64,000 nt of DNA. Source: Metapseudomonas boanensis. GTDB lineage: Bacteria > Pseudomonadota > Gammaproteobacteria > Pseudomonadales > Pseudomonadaceae. Below are positions 44,086-53,707 of the stretch, in pieces. How positions within the stretch are numbered: position 1 is the stretch's first letter; every line of letters starts with the position of its first letter. The notes below the pieces were generated by a model. It worked only from the letters and a program-made list of their open reading frames with translations, did not search any database and was not told the DNA's origin. Both the position numbers and the translations under genes were made by a program. The DNA lies in NCBI RefSeq assembly GCF_018704125.1, contig NZ_JAGTIS010000005.1:186001-250000 (forward strand), read 5' to 3'.

Positions 44086-46341
44086 TTATTGCAGCGGCAG
44101 ACGACAACGCATCAGCAAGCCGCCCTCCTCGCCCGGCTCACCATCAAGGGAGCCGCCAAAGCCTTCAATGATGCTTCGACTCATCGACAACCCCAGGCCC
44201 AGGCCATCCGGCTTGCTGGTGTAGAACGGGGTGAAGATGCGTGCCAGCTCCGCCTCGTCCAGCCCCGGCCCCTGATCACGAACCTCGATGGCCAGCCGGC
44301 CTTCGACCTCCGGTCGAGCCGCCAGGACGATGACCGAATCCTGCCCTGGGTGCGCCTCGCGATTGGCATCGATGGCATTGCGCAGCAGATTGAGCAGCAC
44401 CTGCTCCAGCAGCACCCGGTCGGCGTAGACCGGCGGCAGATTCTCCGGTAATTGCTCGACGATCGCCACCTGACTGGCACTGGCCTCCCAAGCGCACAGG
44501 CGCACCGCCTCGCGTGCCACTTCGGCTACGTCCAGCGCCTGCATCTTGCGCTGGCCCTTGCGCAGGAAGGCGCGCAGCCGCTTGATCACCTCCGAGGCGT
44601 GGTTGGCGTGCTCGGTGATGCGCTCCAGGCCTTGCGCCACGCGGTCGGCAGCCTTGGGGTTGCTGGCCAGCGATTGCAGATAGCGCTGGCTGGCGCTGGC
44701 GTAGTTGACCACCGCCGCCAGCGGCTGGTTGATCTCATGAGCGATACCGGAGGCCAACTCGCCCAAGGTCACCAGGCGAGCGGTGTGTGCAAGTTCGTCC
44801 TGATGTCGGCGTTGCTGTGCCTCGCGCAGCTCGCGCTCGGTCATGTCACGGGCGACCAGCGAGTAGTAACGCTCGCCGCCCGCCGCGGTGTGGGCCAGCA
44901 GCACCATGGAGACCGGCACCGAGGCACCACCACCGGGCGGATGCAGGCGCGCGTCGAGGCTCCACACCCCCTTGCGCTCGGCCGTGCTCCAGCCCTCACG
45001 GCTGATCCGTGCGAGATCGTCCGGGGCGAAGACTTGCGCCAACGCCGGCATGGCATCCCGTGCGCCGAGCTTGAGGGTGCGACGTGCCGCCGGGTTGAGG
45101 TAGGTGATCAGGCCGGCGGGGTCGACGAACAGCACCGGGTCGGTGTTGGCTTCCACCACTTCGGCCAGGCGCCGCCTGTTCTCCTCGGCTTGCACCCGCG
45201 CGGTGATATCGCGGGACACGCTGACCACCTCCACCACGGCGCCCGTATAGGTCTCGCGGATGGCACGGCTGGCCGTCTCGAACCAGAGGTAATGCCCGGC
45301 ACGATGGCGGATGCGGTAAGTCATCGTGTGGTAGCCGTCCTGCTCCAGCGCATCACGGGCACGCTGCACCAGCTGCGCCAGCTCCTGCGGGTGAAACAGG
45401 CATTGCGCGAGTTGGCCACGCAACTCTTCCGGCCAGTAGCCAAGCAGTGTCCAGGAGGCCGGCGAGGCGTCGAGGAAGCGCCCGTCCGGCGTATGACGGG
45501 AAATCAGGTCGGTAGTGTTCTCGGTGATCAGTCGGTACAGCCGCCGCGCGCGGGCAGCCTCGCGTTCGGCGCGAATCTGCGCAGTGGCCTCCCGGCAACG
45601 CGCCAGGACACGTCGCTCCTGCGGGTCAGGAATGTACGTCCAGATCAGCATGCGCTCGCCGCATTCGGCCTCCACCCCTTCGATGGCCCGCGACTGCTCG
45701 AGGGCGGCACGCACCAGCGAGGCATGGTTGACCGGCAGGAAGCGCAATACCTCGGCCAGCGGCAGTTCGCCGAGCATGGCCAGCAGTGCGGCGTTGAGTT
45801 CCAGCGGACGCGCCTCGGCATCCAGCAGCAGGCTGGGTTGCGGGTCGAGGCCCAGCAACGGGGAGGCCCGCAGAAGGCCGCTGACGCTGGCCAGCAGGGT
45901 GCTCAACAACTCATGCAGCCAGCCAAGCCAGTCCAGGCTCACACCCTCACGCACGTCCACCAGCAGCAGGCCCGGCTGGCCGGGCACCAGCGCCAGGTCG
46001 AAGGCCTGGCCATGGCTGATGGCTGCACGGCGCAGGCGCCCCGCCAACCAGCAGTCGAGCTGGCGCACCTGGTCCAGCCCCAGGCGGCCCTCCACTTCCA
46101 GACGGGCGAACAACTCCTCGTCGCTGGCCTGCATCGGGTCGCCCTGGCCGGGCGGCAGGTGCTGGCCGCTGCCCTCGTGGCCATAGATGCGCGCACCGGG
46201 CAGCCAGCTCAAGTAGTAGGCCTGGCGCACTTCCGGGCAGCCGCGCAAGGCCCGGCACAGGGCATCGGCGCGGGCCGCCAGGGGCACGTCTTCACGCTGC
46301 AGGCGCAGCCAGGTGTGCAGTCGAACCGGGGTCTGGGTCAT
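44086..46341 (-). CDS. Soluble multi-PAS sensor histidine kinase
   Basis: The 751-residue kinase has no obvious membrane helix. The first 280 residues form an unusual Leu/Arg/Gln-rich N-terminal region, perhaps an atypical PAS or GAF-like sensor. Two PAS domains follow (YRLITENTTDLISRHTPDGRFLDASPASWTLLGY; VEANTDPVLFVDPAGLITYLNPAARRTL). The HisKA box holds H535 in GIAHEINQPLAAVVNYA, then LLRNAIDANRE, DQGPGLD and GLGLSMSRSIIEGFGG. ATG 46339-46341 is preferred over an upstream extension through a repeat. It pairs with the FixJ-type regulator downstream. Confidence 0.88.
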   Translation of the reverse strand: MTQTPVRLHTWLRLQREDVPLAARADALCRALRGCPEVRQAYYLSWLPGARIYGHEGSGQHLPPGQGDPMQASDEELFARLEVEGRLGLDQVRQLDCWLAGRLRRAAISHGQAFDLALVPGQPGLLLVDVREGVSLDWLGWLHELLSTLLASVSGLLRASPLLGLDPQPSLLLDAEARPLELNAALLAMLGELPLAEVLRFLPVNHASLVRAALEQSRAIEGVEAECGERMLIWTYIPDPQERRVLARCREATAQIRAEREAARARRLYRLITENTTDLISRHTPDGRFLDASPASWTLLGYWPEELRGQLAQCLFHPQELAQLVQRARDALEQDGYHTMTYRIRHRAGHYLWFETASRAIRETYTGAVVEVVSVSRDITARVQAEENRRRLAEVVEANTDPVLFVDPAGLITYLNPAARRTLKLGARDAMPALAQVFAPDDLARISREGWSTAERKGVWSLDARLHPPGGGASVPVSMVLLAHTAAGGERYYSLVARDMTERELREAQQRRHQDELAHTARLVTLGELASGIAHEINQPLAAVVNYASASQRYLQSLASNPKAADRVAQGLERITEHANHASEVIKRLRAFLRKGQRKMQALDVAEVAREAVRLCAWEASASQVAIVEQLPENLPPVYADRVLLEQVLLNLLRNAIDANREAHPGQDSVIVLAARPEVEGRLAIEVRDQGPGLDEAELARIFTPFYTSKPDGLGLGLSMSRSIIEGFGGSLDGEPGEEGGLLMRCRLPLQ

Positions 46342-46421
46342 CGAAGGTCCAGTGTCAGGGGGTGGACAAGGATAGCGTGGTGGACGGATGCCGGAACGTT
46401 CGCGAGGGCGCGTCGCCCCCC

Positions 46422-46514
46422 TGTAGGAGCCAGCTTGCTGGCGAATTGGCGGTCCCATGGGGATCAAGGCTTGGCCCCGTACCGAAGCCATTCGCGAGCA
46501 AGCTCGCTCCTACA
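46422..46514. repeat. REP-like palindromic repeat, family A, long spacer
   Basis: The left arm TGTAGGAGCCAGCTTGCTGG and right arm GCGAGCAAGCTCGCTCCTACA are separated by a longer spacer (about 50 bp) than in other copies. It lies between the kinase gene and the promoter region of the acyl-CoA synthetase gene. Confidence 0.85.
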
Positions 46515-46522
46515 GCGTCATC

Positions 46523-46542
46523 GTATAGTAGTTTTACTATAC
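46523..46542. promoter_or_regulatory. Perfect palindrome, candidate operator of the acyl-CoA synthetase operon
   Basis: GTATAGTA (46523-46530) and TACTATAC (46535-46542) are perfect inverted arms around GTTT. A further ACTATAG follows at 46545. The stretch 46515-46600 is markedly AT-rich compared with its surroundings and lies 120 bp before the start codon. It is the best candidate for a binding site of the neighbouring FixJ-type regulator. Confidence 0.55.
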
Positions 46543-46660
46543 AACTATAGATGCACTTCCATATTTAGTAGAGATTGGTATATAAATTCACCACGAAATC
46601 TACCGCCCCTTCTGCCGGGGCGATACAGAAGAGCTAATAATCAGCCGTCGGGTGTCCAGC

Positions 46661-48283
46661 ATGTCGATCTACGAACAGGGCCTAGCCCCTGCTGCCGTCA
46701 ACCATATCGCCCTCTCCCCACTCAGCTTCATCGAGCGCACTGCCAGCGTCTATCCGCACTACCCCGCCGTCATCCACGGTTCGGTTCGCCGCAACTGGGC
46801 CGAGACCTACACGCGCTGCCGGCGCCTGGCCTCCGCCCTGGCCGGCCGCGGGATCGGCAAGGGCGACACGGTAGCGGTGATGCTGCCGAACATCCCGGCC
46901 ATGCTTGAGGCGCACTTCGGCGTGCCGATGATCGGCGCCGTGCTCAACACCCTCAACGTGCGCCTGGACGCCGAGGCCATCGCCTTCATGCTGCAGCACG
47001 GCGAGGCCAAGGTGCTGATCACCGACCGCGAGTTCCATGCAGTAATCCACGCTGCCATCGGCATGCTCGACCACCCGCCGCTGGTGATCGACGTCGACGA
47101 CCCGGAATACGGCGAAGGCCAGGCCGTCAGCGACCTGGACTATGAAGCACTGTTGGCCGAGGGCGACCCGGAATTCGCCTGGAGCTGGCCGGACGATGAG
47201 TGGCAGGCCATCTCGCTGAACTACACCTCCGGCACCACCGGCAATCCCAAGGGTGTGGTCTATCACCATCGCGGCGCCTACCTGAACGCCCTGGGCAACC
47301 AGATGACCTGGGCCATGGGCAACCATCCGGTCTACCTCTGGACCCTGCCGATGTTCCACTGCAACGGCTGGTGCTACCCCTGGACGGTCACTGCCCTGGC
47401 TGGTGTGCACGTGTTCCTGCGCCGGGTCGACCCGCAGAAGATCCTCACCCTGATCCGCGAACACCAGGTGACCCACATGTGCGGTGCGCCCATCGTGCTC
47501 AACGCCCTGGTGAACATGCCTGACTCGGCCAAGGCCGCCATCGATCACCCGGTGAACGCCATGGTCGCCGGCGCTGCGCCGCCGGCCAAGGTGATCGGCG
47601 CCGTCGAAGCCATGGGCATCCGCGTCACCCACGTCTATGGCCTGACCGAGGTCTACGGCCCGGTGACGGTCTGCGCCTGGCACGCCGAATGGGACGAGCT
47701 GCCGCTGGAAGAACGTGCCAGCATCAAATCCCGCCAGGGCGTGCGTTACCCGACCCTGGAAGGGGTAATGGTCGCGGACCCGAAAACCCTTGAGCCTGCG
47801 CCCAAAGACGGCCAGACCATCGGCGAGATTTTCATGCGTGGCAACACTGTGATGAAGGGCTACCTGAAGAACCCCACCGCCACGGCCGAAGCCTTCGAGG
47901 GTGGCTGGTTCCACACCGGCGACTTGGCCGTGTGGCACCCGGACGGCTATGTGGAAATCCGCGACCGGCTGAAGGACATCATCATCTCCGGCGGCGAGAA
48001 CATCTCCACCATCGAACTGGAAGGCGTGCTCTATCGTCACCCGGCGGTGCTGGAAGCAGCCGTGGTGGCGCGCCCCGACGAGAAGTGGGGTGAGACGCCT
48101 TGTGCCTTCATCACCCTCAAGGCCGACCAGCAGGACACCCGCGAGGCAGAAATCATCGCCTTCTGCCGCGAGCACCTGGCCAGCTTCAAGGTGCCGAAGA
48201 CGGTGATCTTCACCCAGCTGCCAAAAACCTCCACCGGCAAGATCCAGAAGTACGTCCTGCGCGATATGGCCAAAAACCTCTAA
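46661..48283 (+). CDS. Acyl-CoA synthetase (AMP-forming)
   Basis: This 540-residue enzyme should activate a carboxylic acid with ATP and CoA. It has the P-loop motif YTSGTTGNPKGVVYHHRGA, the substrate-pocket block LPMFHCNGWCYPWTV, HVYGLTEVYGPV, GWFHTGDLAVWHPDGYVEIRDRLKDIIISGGENIS and the catalytic Lys in KTSTGKIQKYVLR. The sequence class is medium-chain or aryl-alkanoate ligases rather than acetyl-CoA synthetase. ATG 46661 was chosen over a GTG three codons upstream. It heads the DUF485-symporter-dehydrogenase-porin run. Confidence 0.9.
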   Translation: MSIYEQGLAPAAVNHIALSPLSFIERTASVYPHYPAVIHGSVRRNWAETYTRCRRLASALAGRGIGKGDTVAVMLPNIPAMLEAHFGVPMIGAVLNTLNVRLDAEAIAFMLQHGEAKVLITDREFHAVIHAAIGMLDHPPLVIDVDDPEYGEGQAVSDLDYEALLAEGDPEFAWSWPDDEWQAISLNYTSGTTGNPKGVVYHHRGAYLNALGNQMTWAMGNHPVYLWTLPMFHCNGWCYPWTVTALAGVHVFLRRVDPQKILTLIREHQVTHMCGAPIVLNALVNMPDSAKAAIDHPVNAMVAGAAPPAKVIGAVEAMGIRVTHVYGLTEVYGPVTVCAWHAEWDELPLEERASIKSRQGVRYPTLEGVMVADPKTLEPAPKDGQTIGEIFMRGNTVMKGYLKNPTATAEAFEGGWFHTGDLAVWHPDGYVEIRDRLKDIIISGGENISTIELEGVLYRHPAVLEAAVVARPDEKWGETPCAFITLKADQQDTREAEIIAFCREHLASFKVPKTVIFTQLPKTSTGKIQKYVLRDMAKNL

Positions 48284-48401
48284 CAGCAGCGCGTCATGAA
48301 CAAGGCGACCGTCCCCGGCGGTCGCCCAAGGCTGCCTCATGCCCGAAAAAGCAGCGGCAACCCGAACCAGGCATCGACAACAAAAACAAGCGGAGCCAGC
48401 A

Positions 48402-48731
48402 ATGACCACTCACAACACACCTCACGCCCAACACTTCGACCGCATCCGGTCGAACCCCAAGTTCCGGCGCCTGGCCCGCCAGCGCGCGCGACTGGCCTGG
48501 TCACTGAGCGCCGTGGTGCTCGGTGTCTACTACGGCTACATGCTGATCGTGGCCTTCGCGCCGGGCTGGTTGCGCCTGCCCCTGGCCGATGGCAGCCAGC
48601 TCACCCTCGGCCTGCCCTTGGGCGCGGGCATCATCGTCCTGTCCTGGCTGCTCACCGGATGGTACGTGCGCAGCGCCAATACCCGCTTCGATGCGCTGAG
48701 CGCGGAGATCGTCGAGGAGGCCCAAGCATGA
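48402..48731 (+). CDS. DUF485 membrane protein (YjcH-like)
   Basis: The 109-residue protein has two membrane helices (about 31-52 and 66-88) and the DUF485 pattern [41 protein letters not shown]. In E. coli the homologue yjcH lies between acs and the acetate permease gene actP. Here the same three-gene order is seen. Its stop overlaps the symporter start (ATGA), so it is probably an accessory subunit or folding partner. Confidence 0.92.
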   Translation: MTTHNTPHAQHFDRIRSNPKFRRLARQRARLAWSLSAVVLGVYYGYMLIVAFAPGWLRLPLADGSQLTLGLPLGAGIIVLSWLLTGWYVRSANTRFDALSAEIVEEAQA

Positions 48732-50377
48732 AGCGCCTGCTCGCCCTCCTCGCCTGCTCACCCCTGGTCGCTCTGGCGGCACCCATCACCGCCGAAAAAC
48801 AGCCGCTGAACCTGCACGCCATCGGCATGTTCTTCGTGTTTGTCCTCGGCACGCTGCTGATCACCTGGTGGGCGGCACGACGCACCCGCTCTACATCGGA
48901 CTTCTACACTGCTGGCGGCGGCATCAGTGGCTTCCAGAACGGCTTGGCGATCGCTGGCGACTACATGTCCGCTGCGACCTTGCTGGGCCTCTCCAGCCTG
49001 GTGTTCGCCAAGGGCTACGACGGTTTCATCTACACCATCGGCTTCTTCGTCGGCTGGCCCATCGTCACCTTCTTGATGGCCGAGCGCCTGCGCAATCTGG
49101 GGCGCTACACCTTCGCCGACATCGTTTCCTACCGCCTCGACCAGAGCCGCGTGCGCACCTTGGCGGCCATCGGCTCGCTGACCGTGGTGTGCTGCTACCT
49201 GATCGTGCAGATGGTCGGCGCCGGCCAGCTGATCAAGCTGCTGTTCGGCCTCGACTATCCCATTGCGGTGATGGTGGTCGGCGCGCTGATGCTGGTCTAC
49301 GTGATCTTCGGCGGCATGATCGCCACCACCTGGGTGCAGATCATCAAGGCTGTCCTGCTGCTGGCCGGCGGCACTACCCTGGTGTTCCTGGCCATGAGCG
49401 AGTTCGGCTTCAGCTACGAGCAACTGGCCAGCCGCGCCATCGACGTGCACGTCGCCGGCAGCGCCATCATGGGGCCGGGCTCGATGCTGGCGGACCCGAT
49501 CAACACCGTGTCGCTGTCGCTCGGCCTGGTGTTCGGGATCGCCGGCCTGCCGCACATTCTGATGCGTTTCTTCACCGTGCCGAATGCGCGGGAAGCCCGT
49601 AAATCGGTGTTCTACGCCACCGGCTTCATCGGCTTTTTCTTCCTCGTGGTGTGCACCCTGGGCTTCACTGCCATCGTCATCATCGGCACCGACCCGCAGT
49701 ACTTCATCGACGGCAAGGTCGGCGGAGCACTGATCGGCGGCGGCAACATGGTGGCCATGCACCTGGCCCAGGCGGTGGGCGGCAACCTGTTCCTCGGTTT
49801 CCTCTCCGCCGTGGCCTTCGCCACCATCCTGGCGGTGGTTTCCGGCCTGGCTCTGGCCGGTGCCTCGGCCATCTCCCATGACCTCTACGCCACCGTCTTG
49901 AAGAAGGGCCGCGCCAGCGAGAAGGATGAAATGCGCGTCACCCGCTTCGCCACCGTCGGTCTGGGTGTGATCGCTATCGGCCTGGGCCTGCTGTTCGAGC
50001 AGATGAACATCGCCTTCCTGGTCGGCCTGACCTTCGGCGTCGCCGCCTCGGCCAACTTCCCAGTGCTGATCATGGCCATGTACTGGAAGGGCCTGACCAC
50101 CCGCGGCGCGCTCTGGGGCGGTTTTGCCGGATTGGCCTGCGCCCTGCTGCTGGTGATCCTCTCGCCGGCCGTCTGGGTCACGGTGCTGGGTCACGCACAG
50201 GCTATCTTCCCTTATGACCACCCGGCGCTGTTCTCCATGCCGCTGGCCTTCCTGGTGATCGTGGTCGTGTCCAACCTCGACCGCAGCGCCCGAGCCGACC
50301 GCGAGCGGGCCGCCTTCGAGGACCAGTTCGTCCGCGCCCAGACCGGCCTGGGGGCCGCTGCCGCCAGCAGCCATTGA
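48728..50377 (+). CDS. Solute:sodium symporter, ActP-like monocarboxylate permease
   Basis: The 549-residue protein of the SSS family has an N-terminal signal-like segment (ending ALAAPI) and about 13 membrane helices. ActP-type landmarks are [86 protein letters not shown] and [25 protein letters not shown]. Since the partner ligase is not an acetyl-CoA synthetase, the substrate is probably another monocarboxylate. ATG 48728 overlaps the DUF485 stop. Confidence 0.9.
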   Translation: MKRLLALLACSPLVALAAPITAEKQPLNLHAIGMFFVFVLGTLLITWWAARRTRSTSDFYTAGGGISGFQNGLAIAGDYMSAATLLGLSSLVFAKGYDGFIYTIGFFVGWPIVTFLMAERLRNLGRYTFADIVSYRLDQSRVRTLAAIGSLTVVCCYLIVQMVGAGQLIKLLFGLDYPIAVMVVGALMLVYVIFGGMIATTWVQIIKAVLLLAGGTTLVFLAMSEFGFSYEQLASRAIDVHVAGSAIMGPGSMLADPINTVSLSLGLVFGIAGLPHILMRFFTVPNAREARKSVFYATGFIGFFFLVVCTLGFTAIVIIGTDPQYFIDGKVGGALIGGGNMVAMHLAQAVGGNLFLGFLSAVAFATILAVVSGLALAGASAISHDLYATVLKKGRASEKDEMRVTRFATVGLGVIAIGLGLLFEQMNIAFLVGLTFGVAASANFPVLIMAMYWKGLTTRGALWGGFAGLACALLLVILSPAVWVTVLGHAQAIFPYDHPALFSMPLAFLVIVVVSNLDRSARADRERAAFEDQFVRAQTGLGAAAASSH

Positions 50378-50445
50378 CCGACCGGGCACGGCTCCCCCCG
50401 TGTGGGTCGTGCCCGATGTACAACCGAAAAAAGAGGTTCCACACC

Positions 50446-52218
50446 ATGCCCGAGTTCAATGCCCCGCTGCGCGACCTGCGCTTCGTCCTGCATGAGGTCT
50501 TCGACGCCCCCGCTATCTGGGCGCGCCTGCCCGCGCTGGCCGAACGGGTCGACGCCGACACCGCCGATGCCATCCTGGAAGAAGCGGCCAAGGTCACCGG
50601 GCAGCTCATCGCCCCGCTCAACCGCAGCGGCGACGAAGAGGGCGCGCAATGGCGCGATGGTGTGGTGACCACTCCGGCCGGCTTCAAGGAGGCCTACGCC
50701 ACCTATATCGAAGGCGGTTGGGTGGGCCTCTCCGGCAACCCGGATTTCGCCGGCATGGGCATGCCCAAGATGCTCGCCGTGCAGTTCGAGGAAATGCTCT
50801 ACGCCGCCAATTCGAGCTTCGCCCTCTACTCCGCGCTGTCTTCCGGCGCCTGCCTGGCGATCGACGCCCACGCCAGCGCTGAGCTGCGCTCCACCTACCT
50901 ACCGCCGATGTACGAAGGCCGTTGGGCCGGCTCCATGTGCCTCACCGAGCCCCACGCCGGCACCGACCTCGGCATCATCCGCACCAAAGCCGAGCCGCAA
51001 GCGAACGGCAGCTACAAGATCAGCGGCACCAAGATCTTCATCACCGGCGGCGAGCAGGACCTGACCGAGAACATCATCCACCTGGTGCTGGCCAAGCTAC
51101 CGGACGCACCAGCGGGGCCGAAAGGCATCTCCCTGTTCCTGGTGCCCAAGCTGCTGGTCAACGCCGATGGCAGCCTGGGCACACGCAATGCAGTGAGCTG
51201 CGGCTCCATCGAACACAAGATGGGCATCAAGGCATCAAGCACCTGCGTGATGAACTTCGATGGCGCCACCGGCTACCTGATCGGCGAGGCCAACAAGGGC
51301 CTGGCGGCGATGTTCACCATGATGAACTACGAGCGCCTGTCCATCGGCATCCAGGGCATCGGTTGCGCCGAAGCCTCCTACCAGGCCGCTGTCGGCTACG
51401 CCCGCGAGCGCATCCAGAGCCGCGCGCCCACCGGCCCGGTAGCGACGGACAAGGTGGCCGACCCGATCATCAATCACCCCGACGTGCGCCGCATGCTGCT
51501 GAGCATGAAGGCCCTGACCGAGGGCGGCCGCGCCTTCGCCTGCTACGTCGGCCAGCAGCTCGACCTGGCCAAGTTCACCGAGGACACCGACGAGCGCCAG
51601 CGCGCCGAGGCCCTGGTGGCGCTGCTCACCCCGGTGGCCAAGGCCTTTTTCACCGACATGGGACTGGAAAGCTGCGTCAATGGCCAGCAGGTGTTCGGCG
51701 GTCATGGCTACATCCGCGAATGGGGCCAGGAGCAGCATGTGCGCGACGTGCGCATCGCGCAGATCTACGAAGGCACCAACGGCATTCAGGCCCTCGACCT
51801 GCTGGGCCGAAAGGTGGTCGCCAACGGCGGCGCCGCACTGCGCCAGTTCTGCGCCGAAGTGCGCAACTTCGCCCACCGCCACGAAGTGCCGTACGGCAGC
51901 GAGCTGGTCGTAGCGTTGGAGCGCCTGGAGACCGTCAGCGGCTGGCTGCTGGAGCACGCCAAGACCAACCCCAACGAGGTGGGTGCCGCCTCGGTGGAAT
52001 ACCTGCACCTGTTCGGTTACGTCGCCTACGCCTACATGTGGGCACGCATGGCCGCTGTCGCCGAGGCAAAACGCAGCGAGGACGAGGACTTCTACGGCGC
52101 CAAACTGGCCACCGCGGCGTTCTACTTCCAGCGCCTGCTGCCGCGCACCCTGAGCCTGGAGGCCAGTATCCGCGCCGGCAGCACCTCGCTCTACGAGTTG
52201 AAGGCTGAGCACTTCTGA
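50446..52218 (+). CDS. Large acyl-CoA dehydrogenase (about 590-residue class)
   Basis: This FAD enzyme belongs to the longer acyl-CoA dehydrogenase class with an extra N-terminal segment and an additional C-terminal domain, the class that includes 3-methylmercaptopropionyl-CoA dehydrogenase DmdC. Blocks seen: MCLTEPHAGTDLGIIRTKA, ISGTKIFITGGEQDL, GSIEHKMGIKASSTCVMNFDGATGYLIGE, FGGHGYIREWGQEQHVRDVRIAQIYEGTNGIQALDL. ATG 50446 starts MPEFNAPLRDLRFVL, the conserved opening. It would oxidise the acyl-CoA made by the upstream ligase. Substrate unknown. Confidence 0.9.
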   Translation: MPEFNAPLRDLRFVLHEVFDAPAIWARLPALAERVDADTADAILEEAAKVTGQLIAPLNRSGDEEGAQWRDGVVTTPAGFKEAYATYIEGGWVGLSGNPDFAGMGMPKMLAVQFEEMLYAANSSFALYSALSSGACLAIDAHASAELRSTYLPPMYEGRWAGSMCLTEPHAGTDLGIIRTKAEPQANGSYKISGTKIFITGGEQDLTENIIHLVLAKLPDAPAGPKGISLFLVPKLLVNADGSLGTRNAVSCGSIEHKMGIKASSTCVMNFDGATGYLIGEANKGLAAMFTMMNYERLSIGIQGIGCAEASYQAAVGYARERIQSRAPTGPVATDKVADPIINHPDVRRMLLSMKALTEGGRAFACYVGQQLDLAKFTEDTDERQRAEALVALLTPVAKAFFTDMGLESCVNGQQVFGGHGYIREWGQEQHVRDVRIAQIYEGTNGIQALDLLGRKVVANGGAALRQFCAEVRNFAHRHEVPYGSELVVALERLETVSGWLLEHAKTNPNEVGAASVEYLHLFGYVAYAYMWARMAAVAEAKRSEDEDFYGAKLATAAFYFQRLLPRTLSLEASIRAGSTSLYELKAEHF

Positions 52219-52234
52219 CGCTTAGCGTGTAGCA

Positions 52235-52268
52235 GCGCGGTCTGAGCTCCTTCGGACCGCGCCTTTTT
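52235..52268 (+). terminator. Intrinsic terminator after the acyl-CoA dehydrogenase gene
   Basis: GCGCGGTC (52235-52242) pairs with GACCGCGC (52255-52262), followed by CTTTTT. It ends the ligase-symporter-dehydrogenase transcript 17 bp after the stop, so the downstream porin gene probably has separate or partial read-through expression. Confidence 0.88.
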
Positions 52269-52344
52269 CTTCCCCCACCAACCATTGGGCCGAACGGCCC
52301 GATGCGGGACCGGCTTTTCCACAACAACAAGAAGAGGTAAGACC

Positions 52345-53607
52345 ATGGACCGCAACACCCTCACCTCCGGCCTGCTCATGGCCTGCGGCGCCGCCGCGCT
52401 GTCGGCCCCTGCCCAGGCGGATTTCATCGCCGATGGCAAGGCCGGACTTGAGCTGCGCAACTTCTACTTCAACCGTGACTTTCGCCAGCAAGGGGCCCCC
52501 CAGGCCAAGGCCGAGGAGTGGGCCCAGGGCTTCCTGCTGCGCATTGACTCCGGCTTCACCGAGGGCAGCATCGGCGTCGGCCTGGACGCCATCGGCCTGC
52601 TCGGTGTGAAGCTCGACTCCAGCCCGGACCGCGCGGGTTCCGGCTTGCTCAAGCGTGACCGCGAAGCGCCCAAGCGTGCGCAGGACGAATACGGCGAACT
52701 AGGCCTGACTGCCAAGCTGCGCGCCTCCAAGAGCGTGCTGAAGCTCGGCACCCTGATGCCCAAGGTGCCGGTGTTGCTGGCCAACGACTCACGCCTGCTG
52801 CCGCAGACCTTCGAAGGCGGCCAGCTCAATTCGCTGGAGATCGACGGCCTGACCTTCGACGCCGGGCGCCTGACCCAGGTGAACCAACGCGACTCCTCCG
52901 ACTACGAGGACATGGGCATCACCACCGTTGGCGTGAAGAATATCCGCGCCCGCCAAGCCACCAGCGACGCCTTCGACTTCGCCAACCTCAGCTACAAGTG
53001 GAACGACAGCCTGAGCACCGGTTACGGCTTTGGTCGGCTGGACGACTTCTATCGCCAGCACATGCTCACCCTCAATCACCTGCAGCCGCTGGGTTCAGGC
53101 CAGGCACTGAAGAGCGATATCCGCTACGCCCGCTCAACCGATGAAGGTGGCAGCAACGTCGACAACAGCGCGTTTGGCGCGATGTTCACCTACAGCCTCG
53201 GCAGCCACGCCTTCGGACTTGGCTACCAGCGCATGAGCGGCGACACCGGTTTCGCCTACGTCAACGGCAGTGATGCCTACCTGGTGAACTTCGTGCAGAT
53301 CAGCGACTTCGCCAACGTCGAAGAACGCTCATGGCAAGCTCGTTATGACTACAACTTCGCCTCCCTGGGCGTGCCGGGCCTGACCTTCATGACCCGCTAC
53401 CTCTCGGGCGACGACATCGAGTTGGGCGCTAACAAGGCCAATGGCAAGGAATGGGAGCGCGACACCGACATCGCCTACGTGGTGCAGAGCGGCCCGCTGA
53501 AGAACCTGGGCCTGAAATGGCGCAACGCGACAGTGCGCACAACGAACTTCGGCAACGATCTCGACGAGAACAGACTGATCCTCAGCTACACGCTGCCATT
53601 GTGGTGA
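52345..53607 (+). CDS. OprD-family porin
   Basis: The 420-residue precursor has a signal peptide ending AQA before DFI and closely resembles the OpdH-type porin at 18162: LRNFYFNRDFRQQG, EEWAQGFLLRIDSGFTEGSIGVGLDAIGLLGVKLDS, GLGYQRMSGDTGFAYVNGSDAYLVNFVQISDFANVEERSWQ and a terminal SYTLPLW. It would pass a small carboxylate through the outer membrane, most likely the substrate of the upstream ligase and symporter (inference). A good AAGAGGT precedes ATG 52345. Confidence 0.9.
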   Translation: MDRNTLTSGLLMACGAAALSAPAQADFIADGKAGLELRNFYFNRDFRQQGAPQAKAEEWAQGFLLRIDSGFTEGSIGVGLDAIGLLGVKLDSSPDRAGSGLLKRDREAPKRAQDEYGELGLTAKLRASKSVLKLGTLMPKVPVLLANDSRLLPQTFEGGQLNSLEIDGLTFDAGRLTQVNQRDSSDYEDMGITTVGVKNIRARQATSDAFDFANLSYKWNDSLSTGYGFGRLDDFYRQHMLTLNHLQPLGSGQALKSDIRYARSTDEGGSNVDNSAFGAMFTYSLGSHAFGLGYQRMSGDTGFAYVNGSDAYLVNFVQISDFANVEERSWQARYDYNFASLGVPGLTFMTRYLSGDDIELGANKANGKEWERDTDIAYVVQSGPLKNLGLKWRNATVRTTNFGNDLDENRLILSYTLPLW

Positions 53608-53653
53608 GCAGCCCAGCGAGGGTGGCCGCTGGTCGCCCTTATCCTTGCAAGCC

Positions 53654-53679
53654 GTAGCCCGGACTGAAGTCCGGGCTAC
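53654..53679. terminator. Perfect hairpin between convergent genes
   Basis: GTAGCCCGGACT (53654-53665) and AGTCCGGGCTAC (53668-53679) are perfect 12-bp inverted arms. It lies midway between the convergent porin and pcs genes and can act for both, although no T-run follows. The word is typical of dispersed palindromes in pseudomonads. Confidence 0.65.
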
Positions 53680-53707
53680 GCAGCGGCACGGCATTGCGCG
53701 AGGCGAT

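Noticed and set aside
44452..46908. 818-codon open frame on the plus strand
   Set aside because: Antisense to the PAS kinase gene and running into the acyl-CoA synthetase gene; composition (Gln/Arg/His-rich) is that of a shadow frame.
46682..48409. 575-codon open frame on the minus strand
   Set aside because: Antisense to the acyl-CoA synthetase with no motifs; shadow frame.
48758..50389. 543-codon open frame on the minus strand
   Set aside because: Antisense to the ActP-like symporter; extremely His/Gln/Asp/Gly-rich, as expected opposite hydrophobic codons.
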